Made by a program: the position numbers and the translations under genes. Of a DNA stretch of 64,000 nucleotides, positions 27,679 through 42,800 are shown one piece after another. This DNA is from Aphis gossypii (lineage: Eukaryota; Arthropoda; Insecta; Hemiptera; Aphididae): assembly GCF_020184175.1 (NCBI RefSeq), contig NC_065531.1:55201213-55265212 (forward strand), written 5' to 3'. The notes under the pieces are model-generated. The model made no database searches and had not been told where the DNA came from. It worked only from the letters and a program-made list of their open reading frames with translations. Position 1 is the stretch's first letter; every line of letters begins with the position of its first letter.

Positions 27679-28924
27679 TATGTTGTAAATTTACTAATTA
27701 TAATTACTAACTTATTTTTATTGATTCTATGTGTTTATCTATCAAATTTTTGACTGAATTTTATAAACAATTAGGTTATTTCGTTGATTCAAGTATACAT
27801 TTTACTACTGTATTACACGACATAAATACAATTTCAGAATAACATTTCTATTTTTTTACTAGTATACTTTAATAGTAAATATTTATACCTATGTATATAT
27901 TTTGCAGATAGATAGTTAAAAACATATTATTCTAAACAAAATTGAATAATATCAAAGGTTTTAAGAACAATTACCAATATAATTAAAATACAAAGTACAA
28001 ACTATCGAACACACATATATATATATATATATATTATATATATTATATCCTCTAATAGTAGTATTTTAAATATATTTGTTCTAGACACTTAAGGTGCAAA
28101 ACATCCTTTCGAGGCTTTTAACTGTTAATTTATTTTTGAATGTATCTATATTTATTATTGTATCTAATTACATTCCTTAATAATCAATAATACTATAGGT
28201 ATACTATGCATTTTTACTTAAAAAATGTTATAAATTTACTTACAAAGAAAAACATAAAAATATATTGCTATTTAAAATATATTTTTACACTGTAAGTATA
28301 TCTGTATGAGTTTTATTTCTTATAGAATAAAATGAAATTTAGCAAAAATCAATGTCAAAATTTCGTCATATTTAAATTTAAATATAAATATATATAGATG
28401 GACAATGGACATTTAGTAAATAATTACATAGAGTATTTCAATAAAGTAAATTAAATTAACCATAAAAAGTTTTCCACAAATGTGAATAGGTTTTGAATTA
28501 CATTCTGATTTTAAAGTATACGCTCGGGAGATCATTGAGACTATATCCAGTGCCAATACATATTATTATTAACGAAAATTTAACGTTTCTAAACAGAAAC
28601 AAATAAAAATAGCTATCACTAAAGACTGATACGTGGAACAATTCATAATCAAATTCGTTGTTGTTTTCACTAGTTACTTAATAATTTTTGATAAAAAAAC
28701 TATATACGACTTACTGGTGCTAAGTCGACTAGTTTACTTAAACAGTATTAATTAATCAGAAAGTAACAAATAACTTTAATGTTTGTCCATTGTAAAATAA
28801 CATACCGTATTATATAATATTATGTGGTTGACTTATTATATAAAACTAACAATCCTTATATTCTACTAAAAGTGAATTCATAGAAAATTTAACTAAATAT
28901 GCAATACCTATAACACTATATCAT
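27679..28924. other. AT-rich non-coding DNA
   Basis: No gene is seen. An AT tract lies at 28015-28034, followed by ATTATATA repeats. Confidence 0.5.
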
Positions 28925-29292
28925 AAAACTAAATTTATTAAATTTTATTGAATAAATCGGTTTTTTTATGAAGATCAATAAATTTGAGATGCTTTTAATG
29001 TCTAGTCCTATAATAATGCTTCGACCATGTAGGGTAAAATGTTGAATTTTTAAGATCTTTGATGCACCTATTGATAATAGGTGTTCTGTTAGTGTATGAT
29101 TGACTGATAAAATAAGTAATAACCTCACATGCTATGCACTGAAGAAGTTCTTCTTTGCCTATAAGGAACTTGTAAGTTAGCCTTGTTTCGTCTATCCAGA
29201 GACGATTAATTAAAATTGTTTTCTCTTCTGCTAAGTTTCGGATTTTTCCAATTATGTATTGACTTTTTAAATTCTCTGAGCTTAGTCTGTTG
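28925..29292 (-). pseudogene. 3' end of a Jockey-like LINE ORF2 (frameshifted relic)
   Basis: Minus-strand translation in three successive frames gives pieces in the order seen at the C terminus of insect non-LTR retrotransposon ORF2. These are LREFKKSIHNWKNP with SRRE, then NRLWIDETRLTYKFL followed by a CIAC pair, then LSVNHTLTE, and finally SNLLIFIKKPIYSIKF. The family usually has a CxxC...HxxxxC knuckle here. The CxxC and the His remain, but the final Cys position is not Cys, and there are at least two frameshifts. The reverse transcriptase domain is absent, a typical 5'-truncated insertion. Assignment to Jockey rather than a neighbouring clade is from memory of the RLRxGHTRLTH-type motif. 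Confidence 0.72.
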
Positions 29293-30453
29293 TTTCAACT
29301 TTCAACCAATGGATTTGCCATTTTATTTAGGTTGAATTTTTAATATGTGTTTTAATTTCAGAATATAGAAGATAATGATTTAAAACCAAAAACTAATAAA
29401 TTTGTTTTTGATGTTTTTTTTTATTAAATAAAAAGAAGAAAAAAAGAAAATTACAAAAATAACACAATGTTTCAAATTGGGTTTCAACTAAATAAATATA
29501 CGAAAATAATTGCTACCAACGAACTATCAACGAACGTGGTAAAATAAGTTATCAAGTTGAGAATACAAACATAAAACGTACTATTATCTTTTAATTTATT
29601 GGATAGATATTTGTCTGTTTAAATATGTGTTAAAAATTATCATCAAATAATAACTTAACCATCAAATTTCTAATTGATAATAATTAGACATTTATATTTA
29701 TGTTTCTGCTATTAATAATGCAATATACTATACGCACAATTTTAAGTTAATACATTCAATATATAAGCGAAGGACCATATTTTAATTGTGAATAAGATTA
29801 TAACTGTAAAGTTTTATGAGTTTTGTATTAAACGGTTAAAGAACGATATTTTTCGTTGAACACAGTAAAAAATCTCTTAAATTTTTATCACAGCACCTCT
29901 ATATATTATAAATTAAATATAAACTGGACTTTCGTCAAGTATATTTTCAATTAACACCAATTGTTTTTGAGAGAAACAATGTAAAAAATGCAGACATGGT
30001 TCGGTGTCAACGATAAATCGTTGTACTCGAAAATTAATCTTGAGCGAAACTCTATTAAAACCAAAAATATTTCTCTAAAATATTTCTCAATTAATTATTT
30101 TTTCTTTATTTTCGTTTAGAAAATTTATTGATAAAATCAAAAAGCAATCTCTATAAAGTACTATAATAGGTATTTATAATATGAAATTTTCAAACTATTG
30201 AAGTGCTGTTGTGCTAGATAAAATGTTACACCAAAATTGTGTTCACGGAAAAAAAAGACATAAATATGAAACAAATTCCACGCTTCGTTTAAAATAAAAA
30301 AGTGAAACAATATGTACTAATCGTATATAAACAGATTTCCAATAAAAAAATATTTAAATAAAATGGACAATTAATAGCTTAATAATGTTAACAAATTTAA
30401 AGACAACCTCTAAAATATACAAGTGATTTACCCCTTCCTCTAGGAAGTTGTTG
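29293..30453. other. AT-rich non-coding DNA
   Basis: This flanks the LINE relic on its 5' side. Nothing coding could be read upstream of the relic, consistent with a 5'-truncated insertion. Confidence 0.45.
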
Positions 30454-30461
30454 AGTTAGAG

Positions 30462-30628
30462 CAGCGGTTCTCAACCTTTTTATATTCGCGTTCCACCTTC
30501 ACAATTTGAAAATTTTTACGTACCACCTCACTATTTTTTTGCTTTTGTTTTGCATATTAATAATGTAAACGTTTATGATTTTTTATAAAGGGAGATTTTC
30601 TTCGCGTACCACAGGTTGAGGAGCGCTA
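30462..30628. mobile_element. hAT-like MITE (167 bp) with perfect 8-bp target duplication
   Basis: The left terminus is CAGCGGTTCTCAACC and the right terminus is GGTTGAGGAGCGCTA (reverse complement TAGCGCTCCTCAACC). Both flanks are AGTTAGAG (30454-30461 and 30629-30636), an exact 8-bp duplication as expected for hAT insertion. Inside, TTCGCGT.CCAC occurs near both ends as a direct repeat. It is non-coding. The intact duplication suggests it is younger than the copy at 10354. Confidence 0.88.
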
Positions 30629-30636
30629 AGTTAGAG

Positions 30637-33600
30637 TGATTGAGTAAGAATAAGTTAGTATATTTCTATTAATTAATAATAATAATCAATTGTTAAATTA
30701 AAAATATGGAGAAATGGGTCATCTTCTATAAAACGCTAAATTAAATTAACAATAATTTCACTGTGATTGAATTTCTCTTGAAAGTCACCAACTATAATGT
30801 TTTATAACATACTTTTTATTTTAATGAATATTAATTTAAATAAAAAATGTTATTGTTATCACTAATTATTTGTAAATTGTAATTTGAATAGGTAATAAAA
30901 GATTAACAGAAAATAAAAAATAACCTTAATCAAACATGTTATGCCAAGCAATTAATGAATAAAAAAAAAATCTTGAAATTTGATCTTCGTAGATTATTAA
31001 AAAGAACACTAATTATTAATATTAATATAAATACATTGTTATGTAGTTATCAGTTTATCACATAAATAAGATGCACATTTTAAAATTTCAATGACTAAAA
31101 ATTACAAATTGTAAATAAGTTTAATAGTTATAATTTATAAATGGATTCCATACTGTTATTTCTAAAATATTTTGTTTTTATCATACCTTTTTTTTAGTTT
31201 TCGAACTGTCTCCGAAGAGTTTAAATAAAAATAAAAAGATGAAAGTTTGATAATAAACGTGGGTTGGCACATACTATAGTATCTATAATGATTTTTTATT
31301 AACTTTAAAAATTTATATAATACATTAAGGTTTTAAAATAATTAACAAAAATTACTCTAAAATATTACTCAACATAATATTACTCTTACAAATTATAATA
31401 ATTATTAGTTCAGTCAAAAGTTAAAAAATATTATATCCTTGTACCCTTATATATTATTCAGAGACGTCATTTGGAAGTGGAATTAGGGTGTGTAGTTGCA
31501 CTTCTTACTTTTAAAATAATTCCAATTGGCTTGCTAAAAAATGCACCATTATTTAATAAATATATAATTAAAATTTAATTTAATCTTTAATTTTTATAAT
31601 AAAATTTATCATGATGTTGATTTAGATGAAATAGAAACATGCCTGAAATATTTTGTATCCCTTTTATTACTGAAACATTAAAAATTATTTCATTAACAAA
31701 AACTTTACCGATTACAGCAACAAATGAATGGTTTTTTTTTAGGGCCACATGCCCACAATCATAAACATTTCAAAAATTCGAAGTTTGATACATTAAAGTA
31801 CGAGTATATAGCGTTGATTAATAAAACAGCCGTGGTCAAATAGAAAATAATTAATTATCTATGATTCGAATATTCGCCTATCAACATTTTTGGAAAAATA
31901 AACATTATGTTACACTGTAAATATTTGTGTATGAAACAAGTGGACTTACTTCATAAAATGTTGTGTTGGACATGATTATCTGAAGTTCGAAAACATTTTA
32001 TAAAATAAAAAATTTAATTTGAAAGTAATGCAGTCAAGTGTTATGAAAAATTTGAAAATAAGTTATAATGTTGTTAAGTTTTATTTATTCTATAATATTT
32101 ATATTTGTACAATTGTTATGTAATTTCCAAGTTTTTAAAGCTAATATAAAATAAATTGTAGACTTGTAGTAACCTATAATATACTCGTGATATTTTGATA
32201 TTTTCCGTTGCAGGTTAATTAAATATTTACCTTATGATACATAAAATAATTCTAATTTAATATTTAAATCTTATCTTGAAAATTAAGTATTATGAAGTAA
32301 AAAGTTCTTTATTTTAAAACCACAAAAATATATTACGTATATCAAAATTCAAATTAATATTATTACATTTTTATGTTGAATGTATTAATTAATAAATAAA
32401 AATATGTTTTTCTTAAATATAATTGTATATTTTTAAATTAATAAATTCAATTTTCTTAAAACTAAATATGAATTTATAGTTTAAGATGTGAAAACATACA
32501 TTAATATTTAATACATTAAGTATATTTACATACGGTTTAATGATATAACCATGGTGGCATGGTAATAGATATTTCTAAAAAAATATTCTATTAACAAATT
32601 TAAAAAACTGTTAAAATTTGTTTTAAAAATTTTTATCTGCTCATTTTAGAAATAGTTACATAAAACATGCTGCGATAACTATAGTTTTATTGTTATGATA
32701 AATTTCCTGTTGTAACTCGGTAATTCAATAGATGGTACTTTAATTTTAATTTAAGTAAAGTACAAAAACAAATTTGTATTTAAAATATCAAAATAAAATA
32801 AAATCAAAATGGTTCCCTTGTGGGTTCAACGTCTAAATGCATTACTATCTATATGAACTATACAAAAATAAAATTGACCACCGGAAATTTCAGTCTATCC
32901 GTTGTCCCATACTACACTTAATGTACAACACCGACACACAGCCAAAGTTTTATTCAGAACTGTACCAGAGTGAGTTTATTATATTATATTCACAAATGTA
33001 AAGCGTTACACCCTTTTTGACACGGCGTTAATGCAATTCGATGTCGGTAAATGGTTTTCAATATTATGGGCTATTATAAATTTGATACACGTTTTCGATA
33101 ATATTTCATGTTCGTGATTCACTTTTTTAATAACACGATAAACGTGTCAGAAAATGGAATTAATGGTAGCCCAATTTGCGTATAATATCACACACTATAA
33201 AGTATAAACATTGAACAAGAAATTTACCAATTAGTAAATATTATAGACAGTTATAGTGTATTAAAATTAATTTAATAAAATGATTTAATATTTTTTTTAT
33301 ATTTACAGCACAAGCTCTTTTTTAAGAAAAAATAAATATGTACACATGTATAGTTGTATTGGGTTCAATAGATAAATGTACAAATATTACCTAATAATTA
33401 CATATTATGAATATAAAATGTCTAATTCAAAATTTTGAATTTACATAAATTTATTAAATACCTACCAACTTATTAAAGGTGCACTGTACTTATTTCATTA
33501 AAAATAAGTAATTTCGCTGAAAATTCGAAATCGTATATTATGTAGCAAGTTTAATTATGAACTTAAGTAGTAAGTTCCACTACAAGAAATAAAAAAATAA

Positions 33601-35899
33601 GTTACATAAATTGTAATTATAAAATCTGGAAGTCATTTTTTTTTTTTTTTTTTTTGAAACAAATATAGTACCAGGTATTGATAATAATAATTAATTTTTA
33701 AGAAAATTTGTCCATCTATCGTTTATAAATGAAAGTAATTCTAAATTTAATAGTTAATATAGTTAATAGTTATATTTTATTTAATTCCTACAAGTTTCTT
33801 TGTTTTATAATACATTAACCAATACATCAGGTCTATAAATGTTTACTCCTTATAATTTTAAAATAATTTTAATTTTATTATAAAAGTTGGTCAGATATCT
33901 ATTAACCTATTCATTTAATAATGACTAGCATAAAATTCTTATTCTAATTTTAGTAAAACAATACATGCATGTGACTAATTAATAATTTGTAAAACCTTTA
34001 ACAAATACAAAAAAAAAGTGTTATAAAGATGTATAATAATCTTAGTAGAACAATTTAATCATTGTATGAAATAGAAAAGGAAATGTGCGAATTGGCTATT
34101 TACCTATATGCAATATGCATACCTATGCATTATGTACTATGTACTAATAACTATGATATACTTGTTTATGACGTGTGTTATAAGTTTCTACAAAATTAAT
34201 TATCTACGATGTATCGTACATAAGTTTCATATTGATAACTGAGTAATACTTAATATTTAAACGTTGCATTTCCTTGTAATTACTTATATTTATTAAAATA
34301 TAGACATAGATTTGACTAGGTATAAAAATTGTGTACTACCTAAATTGTAAGTATACTTTATTTGTATTTTCTATGTACATGTATACACATTGAAATTACT
34401 CATTAAACATATGACATACGCATTTATTGATTTATCACGCTAAACAAAACAATGAATACTTGAATCAACAAATAAAATATACATAATTAATAATTAACTA
34501 CAATTATTTCATACAAGAAAATACTTTTTTTTAATTAATACTAAATTTAATTTGTAATATATTATATAAATCATAAATTAAATATAAATTATTTATTTTA
34601 TTTTATTGGAATAAAAAAAATAATGTTGAGTGGTTATTTCTTTGTATATTTAGTAAATTAAATAAGTTTAAATTAAATTCTTTTTTGGATTAAAGTCAAG
34701 TTAGTAACTTTAAAATATGTACATAACATGATCATATAATTTATAATTCATTAGTTATTATTTAATTGTAATTAATTAAAGTTAAAATGTTATTTTTCTT
34801 GTATTTGATTAATTATTTCAGCATTAAATTTAATTTCAAGCTCTTTGTAATCAATAAAAATAATTGACCTAAAATATTCCACAACTTATATCAAATTGTT
34901 CCCTAATATATTTTTTTTGGCAAAAACACTGTTCCAATAACTTCTTCAACCGTAAAATAAAAGATAAAAATGTAATTCCTAAAATGGTCGTGATAAATAA
35001 AAGTAAATAAAACAATGAATAATTACAGAGTGACATTTATAGGTACATGGAAAATATTTACAGCTGTATATCCAAATAAAATAAAACGAGTTAATATATG
35101 ATATTATCTACAACAAAATAAAATATCATATTATAATCTATTTGATGGTTAACGACTCCCGGTAGAGCTTTCTAATCATAATAATACCTACAGTAGGGTA
35201 TGTTAAACTTACAAAAAAATCTGTTGAACCATTTTCTTTTTATAATCGTCTACAAGGATTTTCAAAAAGATCATCGAACGATAAGAAGGGTTTGTAAGTA
35301 TAGTTTTTTAAACATTGTATACATGTTGTTGTTAACGGAAAACCACTCTTATGAACAGAATTTGTTTTTGTTTAAAAAAAATTATTTTAATTTAGGTAAT
35401 ACAAACTCTTATATATTATCTTTATTTTATGTTTAATTATTAAAAATTACAACAACAATAAACAATAACAATAAATGCATCCTAATTAAAATACATTTTT
35501 TTTTAAATTTTTTTTCAGATTTTTATTGATGACATTACACAGCACTAAAATAAATTAATTATAAATATTAAATTGTTTTTAATAAACGATAACTAATTGT
35601 ATTTTATATTCAAGTCGTATTTTGACTTGGGGCATCATTATTCATTATCTTTTAGTTATAATCATAAAAATAAATTGTTATACCTATACGTTTTTAAAAA
35701 CTATTACAAGATTCAAAAATTCTACACGAAAAGCCAAATTAAATTTTTACATCATTAGATATTCAACCGTAAAATAATTACTTCACCTCAAATAATAATT
35801 AATATTTTATTATATTTCAAAAAAAGTAACAGTATAGAATTACTATAGATACTACAAATTTTAACTTAATTTTTATATTATCATTTTCATTATAATATA
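30637..35899. other. AT-rich non-coding DNA
   Basis: No gene is supported. A run of 20 T lies at 33636-33655. A GC-richer patch at 32810-32970 ends with CTTAATGTACAACACCGAC, faintly like the family A outer end. A plus-strand frame at 35200-35436 has no recognisable motif. Confidence 0.45.
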
Positions 35900-36800
35900 A
35901 TAAAAAAATCATTCACCGGTCAAAATTCGTGAAAATTTAATACTAAATTCAAACTAAGTTTTTCTAATATATATACAAAAATATTGAAACTACATACTAG
36001 ACACAATTTTTTCTATGCGTATTAGAAGTTCTTGGCACAATTCGACAAAATCAAAAAAACATTATAGAACTTTTCTTTTTATATCTACGTTTTGAAAACT
36101 TAATACAAAATTCCTCACAATAGTAGTTCATATGGAACCATATAGAATCTAAAAATTATATTAAGTCAATTTTTTTTATAGACATTTCAAGTTCAAAATT
36201 TGAACGAAATTACTTATTCAAAAAATAAATAACGATGTTACCTAATTACCTAATTATTTTGTTATCATTCAAAAACATTATTCGAGAAACTTAAAACGTT
36301 TACATCTATTATATTGTTATAAATTTTATCATACACAATGACATTAATTTTGATTTATTTTAAAGGATTATTTATTTATACTATGAAACTATTTTTTATG
36401 TTTTACAGCATTTATAAAAATATATTATTACATTTTGAGCTATATAATTTGAGATAATATTATGGTAAATATATAAATTATTTTAACAATTAAATACTAA
36501 TATTATAATAAATGTAATACTGTCGTGTTATATAGTTATATCAACCTACAATAATATTGAAAATGAAATAAAAGACTTTAATATGCTATCTATGGATATT
36601 GTGTACCTATCATAAAAACATATAATGAAATATAATTTTTAATATAGGCCGACTGGCCCTAAATTTATCTGTTTCTGGTCAGAATCGTTTTTCGTATACA
36701 ATTATAATATATCATTGAATTCAAATTTAACACACCTGTAATAGTGATCTACTCAACACCTAATATAAAGCAGAGCGGTAATTCTTTGCCTACTTGTTTA
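35900..36800 (+). mobile_element. Family A repeat copy 3 (degenerate)
   Basis: The outer end is recognisable at 36685-36800: CAGAATCGTTTTTCGTATAC, then ATTCAAATTTAACACACCTG, then CAGAGCGGTAATTC and TTGCCTACTTG. These match the corresponding part of copy 2. Upstream, 35930-36240 has decayed internal units such as TTGAAAACTTAATACAAAATT and AAGTTCAAAATTTGAACGAA. The inner end is not recognisable, so the left border is approximate. It has the same orientation as copy 2. Confidence 0.6.
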
Positions 36801-39800
36801 TTAATTAAATGTTTAGTTTCCTAAGTAAAAATTATTTTGATTCATACTGATTAACTAAGAATAGAGACTTTTAACATGAACATGTAGTATTTTGGATGGT
36901 TCAATAAATGACAAAATTACATTCAAATAAAAATTCTATTTAGGTAAATGGATATAATAAGGAATCTAAATCCAAGATTTTATTTTTCATATATTTGCAT
37001 ATTTTAAAATCATTGAGTGGTAAAGCATATTTAGTAAAATATAACTTTTAAGTGCCTTTAGAAAACTGAAAATGTAATTTAAAATCAAATTTTTATTTAA
37101 AAAAAAAAAGATTTAATACTCTTATATTATTTAACACCTTATATTTGTAAGTATATGTGTAAATCTCATTATATTATGTTTTGTGCATGATGTGTAGGTA
37201 AGGTTATACATCGCGTATCATACGTACTTTTTCAATTTGCATTATTCAATTTTGTACGCACACGCGTTACGGCACAAGTCATCGTAAGAAAGTTAATTGA
37301 TAGTATTTCTCACAATGTTTTTTATATTTTCCGGTGATAATGATTATTATATTGATCACATTCTGTTATTTTATTAAAAATTCGTGTAGTTAACAGCTAT
37401 ATCAGGTTTTTTTTTTTGAAAGCACAACAATCCACAAGAAACTACAAAGTTTTTTTCCTAATTTAAAGATATATTTTCCGTTCAATGGCCTTGTTAAAAT
37501 AATTAAATAAAATATAAACAAATAATTATAGATACTTAATAAATTAAAGATTTTTAAAGTATATTTTAGTGAATATTTTATTGATTTTTTTTTTAGTAAT
37601 TTGTATGTTTTAGAGCTAGGAGTTCCTATCCCTACATTCTATAATTATAGTTACCAGCAATATCTATAAAACACTGATGTTCCTTTTATACAAATTAATT
37701 TACTATTAGATTGCTTATTTCATATTTCTCATTGTCTAGTAGTAATTTACATATTCAATTAAACAGAACATGGTTTCAACCACCACAATAAGATTATGAG
37801 CCCAAAAACCAATTTTCAAATTTTAATTTAAAAATATATAAAAAATACAATACACATTATTATATTTTGGTTTCTTTTTTCATTAAGATAATATTTTTGA
37901 CGTCACCCTTAAATATTACTATTATTATTATTCATTAACCATGTATAATGGCCAATATTTAATTAAAATGGACTCACAGATATTTAAAAATATATTGTGA
38001 ATAAAACTTGTTCATTTTAAATAAAATATTGTTTAATCATTCATTGACACGAACTATGTGACTCATTCTTAATCCCATCTTTATATATAAATATTATTAT
38101 ACAAAACAATTTATAAAAGATTAAAAATAAATAACAACTTCAATAGATAATAATATCAGTATTATCACTTTTTAATATTTAAATAAAAATATCTAATATT
38201 AACAACAAAGAAGTTTTCAAAGTTACAGATCTTTGTCATTCAAAAATAAAAATACGTCAACCTTCTGTCATGCTACCATTCCTATTTTACTATTAAAAAA
38301 ATTTGATTTTTCTCATTTTACACAAGTTAAATTTTTCAATTAAATTCAAGGTTAACTATAAACACAATTCTAACAATAAATTCGGATGCTTTTGTAAGGA
38401 TTTGTTATTTTTTACGGTTAAATTAAATATTTTTAGTTTAACCTAAACAATGATGATTATTTTTATCATAAAACTTTTAAAATTGTAAATTTAATTTTAA
38501 TACATGGCTTTTATATCATATATCTATTTATAATCGATAAAATATTTTTTAAACATAAAAAAAAATGTTTATGGATTTAGTTTGAATATCTATTATCAAC
38601 TTTTAAATTAGGTATACCTACATATTATTATCGACTATTACATTTATCTTAATTTAATGTTTTCAATTAATTTTAAATGAATCTGTACCTACTAATCAAG
38701 GTATTAAGATTTAAAATTTGAAAAGATTACTCAAATACATATATTATTAAATAAACTCATACTGTACTATACAAACCATATACAATATTCAAAGTCGTTG
38801 ATAAATATAATTGATTATTATTATGATGAGCTAAAAATTATTAAATGTTATACATAATACAATACTATAATAAATTGATCCACGATCAGAATTATTCATT
38901 CAGCAATCGGCATAATACATAAATACATCATTATTCATTATGCAATACTGAGTCTATCAAGCAAAACGTATTTCTAAATTCCGTTCTAATATTAAATCAT
39001 TAATTTTCGATAAAGTTGTAATAATTCATTGCATACAACTAATATGTAAAATATACTTAAGTATAAAAATCAATTTATGAAATACTAGTAGTAATCTTAA
39101 CAACCAACTGTATGTAAAAATATTACAACTTAAAACTAAAATTGTATGTTAATTATAAAATATTTTACTCCTGGAACAATTATGTTTCATGAGTACTATA
39201 ATTAATTAGATTTGTATAACATTTTTAACAAAAAAAAAAAATGTATATAGTAGGAATGTGTTTCAGAGCGTAAAATAGACATATAAATAGTAAAAAATAT
39301 CATACTCAATGAATTATATATATATATAATATAAATATGGAAAAATGCAAAGCAGTACTAACAACAACGTCTAATATATGGTGTTATAAAAGATGAAGCT
39401 CAATTTATTTTACCTACCATTTGTTATCACGTGTTAACCATAAATATAAACTATACTCCGACCTTTTTCTTGTAAAAAATAATAAGTATACAGAAAAATT
39501 ATACAAAATATAATATAAAAACTTGGATAGGAAAAATACAAATCATATTTAAAAAAAAAACTAATCTATGAATCACGAAACTTACGATCAACCTACATAA
39601 AATAATTTTTGAGAATCATCATACGTTCGTTTTATTTAAAAGACGTATTTCGTAGTATATATGTCGCATCCACATCGCGATGTTGTATACATTTCATGAA
39701 ATGGACAACGTTATAGACATACAAAATACATATCTACAAAGATATACATTTTATTAGAGTTCGGTTTAATGTTTATGTCAACACATATCATCGTGTAATT

Positions 39801-42800
39801 TAAACGCTAACTTTATAAGTTATAAAAAGAAATTTAATGTTCAATCATTTCAGTTGTATTATATCAATATGCAAAATGTAATTATAGCATTTATGCCAAA
39901 TTAATTATTATAAGTAGAGAATAATACTTAATAATCATTAGAAAGTTTCAAACATTTGTCGTAAATTGATACGTGAAGTTTGTGCTTTAATGATATTATG
40001 ATAGACGGTAGTTACCTTTAGTAATATGTTATTGTGTATTCGTGTGTTAAATACTCAAGTGTAATAGTTTTAACGTTTACGTCATACAAACGTCATAGAC
40101 CAAAAGTTAAGGCTTAATGATAGACCTTAATATACCTCTTTTGTAACAGATGTGATTTTTGAAACATAAATTCAAAACTCCCTTGTGTATCAAACATGAA
40201 CATCGTCTTTTAAATGTTTTATCATACTCGTGTATTACATACAAAAAGACATATTTTGAATATGATATGTCTTTTGACTATTTTGAATTTTAAAAATATA
40301 ATACTACTGAAATTATTAAGGTTATCATTCTAAGAACTATTCCTTTAAAAATTAATCTGCTTAAAATTCGTGTGTGATATTTCCCCTTTCGCCCGTTTTA
40401 TCAAATTTTCTACAAACCGTCGTAAATATTTTATAAATAATTTGAATAATTTTATTTTTGTATAAGCGACATTTTTTAAACGACGAGAACCAACTTCGTA
40501 TACTAAAAATATTTGTATTTATTTTTTTATATTTTACTATTATACAACTCATGGGAATAAAATATCAACGTAAACATAAAATTATTTCATTTTTAATTTT
40601 GAACTGTATAGTAGTTTTGGATACAGTCTCTATAATATTTATCAAGGAATTAATTTTTTCTCCGAGTGTACGAATTTCGTTCATATCAAAGTACCTACCG
40701 AAAGGTTAATTCAATATTTTCATACCTAAAATTGTTATTCCGTTTAACCATTACTTAAATATGTTGTAAATGTTATTATAACAATAAATAATAGTTTTCA
40801 ATTATCATCAATAACCATTATTATTAAACCTAATAATTTTTATGAGTAGTTAAAATGTTTATATTATAATTTAAAAAAATAATTTATAACCTCTTAAAAC
40901 AAAAAAAAGCAACAATGAAATTAAAATATGAATATAAAGTTAAAATAAAACAACCTTTTGTCATTTTTTACTATAGTGGATTTTGAAAAAAAATACCTAT
41001 TTATTTAGTTTAAACATTTTAATTAAACAAATTAAAATTAATAGTATTTAGTCATAAATATAAATTACTTATAATTTATAATTTAATTACGTCTTCTATT
41101 TTAATATCGAAGTTAATGAAACTGCTTAACTAAATCATAACTAAACTTTTATTTCAACTATGAAATACAATAAAACGTGTATACTTTGAAGAATGTACTA
41201 TAAATTGTCAATTATTTAGTGTTATAGGTACTTATAGAGCATTTAAAAAAACTATTATGTTGCTAAAACATATTTTCTTGAATAAAGTACCACTTAAACA
41301 TGCCTGAGGTTGCGAGTCTTTTAAATTTTTCTGGTATTGAGATAATTTTCTCTTGACTAACTTTTGTAATAAAATAATACACGAATAAAGTGAGATACTT
41401 TGGTCATAACTTGCTATTGGCTGTAGGGCACGCATTCATATAACATAAATTGTTGATATATATTATTTAATTACATAGTCGTAACTTTATTTTATCGTTT
41501 TAACTGTTAATTTAAAGTTATTTGAGTCAATTATGGGTCAATGGTATAAAGCTGTACGATAAAAATCTAATCCATGATGTTATGCAATTAGTGACAATAT
41601 CTTTATATAAATTATAACAACAATAGTATATTATAATATTAAACATCAATATTCCATACATCGTTATGAATGATTATATATAATTAAATAAAAAACAACA
41701 TATTTTTTAAAATTAATACATCAATAGTTATAAGAAAAGTAGTACATACTTTTGAGTATCCAACATAATTTATAAATTAATAATTAATTATTATTAAACA
41801 AACAAGTATCTGAATATTTAAAATTAATTAAATAAAAATACTATGCATGATTATTATTTATACATTTTAATTTCCTAATTTTTGATGAATTAGGTGTAAG
41901 TAAAAATATATAGTTTATTTCTCATATAAAAATAATAATACATAGGTAATCATTTTTATGTTATCAATTATAATTTATTGATAAAACAATATATATTATT
42001 TAAATACAATATAATTTATAAAATACTTTACCTTTAGTTTCAATTAATTTATAGGTAAAATAAGAGTTAGGTTACTAAATAAATATAAGTCTAATTTCAA
42101 ATTTGAGCTATTCAAATTATAAGCCAAAATTAAAGAAAAATCGAAAAATCAAATAGAAAACTTCATTCAATACACGATAAATATAATAATTTAAAAAATT
42201 AATTTCTTGTCTGCAGGGTAGATACAATTCATCCAGAAGCTGCAATTTAGTGAATCCTGCTCAATAAAATTGAATTTGGATATATTAAGAAGAACAATAC
42301 TACTTAAAAATTATTCGTATCAATAAACTGTAATTTAACTGTAAACAAGCTATTATTATAAAATTATATTACTTGTAATGACTTTTAAGAAAATGTATGT
42401 TTATTCGATCCCCTGTGATATTTTAATTATCAGAAAAGTAGTATTTGATAGTATTAAAATGTATTGGTAGTGACAGCGTTCAAAGTTTTCTCAGTAAAAA
42501 ACACCCGTAACAAGTTTGTTCGTACATTTTCCTAGAACTTATTTGCATAAACCTATGCTGATTATTCAAATTATGCTTGATCACTAATTATCTAGTAAAA
42601 CATAATACTATGGTAGAAAATATCATGATGATTAAGTAATATTTTTATATACTCGAAATGTGTTTGATCAAAATGTACCTATAACTTCATAGAAATGTAA
42701 AAAGAAACTTATGCATTGTCGTCCTATGTACCCAAAAATCCTATACGATATATTAAACAAACAACTGAGAAAAATAAAACCTGGAAAATATTTTTTCACT

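Noticed and set aside
32810..32970. GC-richer patch considered as an exon or another family A end
   Set aside because: No sustained open frame, and only about 15 bases resemble the family A outer end.
40361..40709. Overlapping opposite-strand frames of 63 and 83 codons
   Set aside because: Hydrophobic, Ile/Phe/Lys-rich translations typical of AT-rich non-coding DNA. Neither has a recognisable motif.
41232..41435. 67-codon minus-strand frame with a Gln/Leu/Lys-rich segment, downstream of GPCR exon 2
   Set aside because: Checked as a possible next receptor exon. It has no TM3-TM4 pattern, DRY-type motif or suitable phase-0 acceptor, and it matches no transposase I know.
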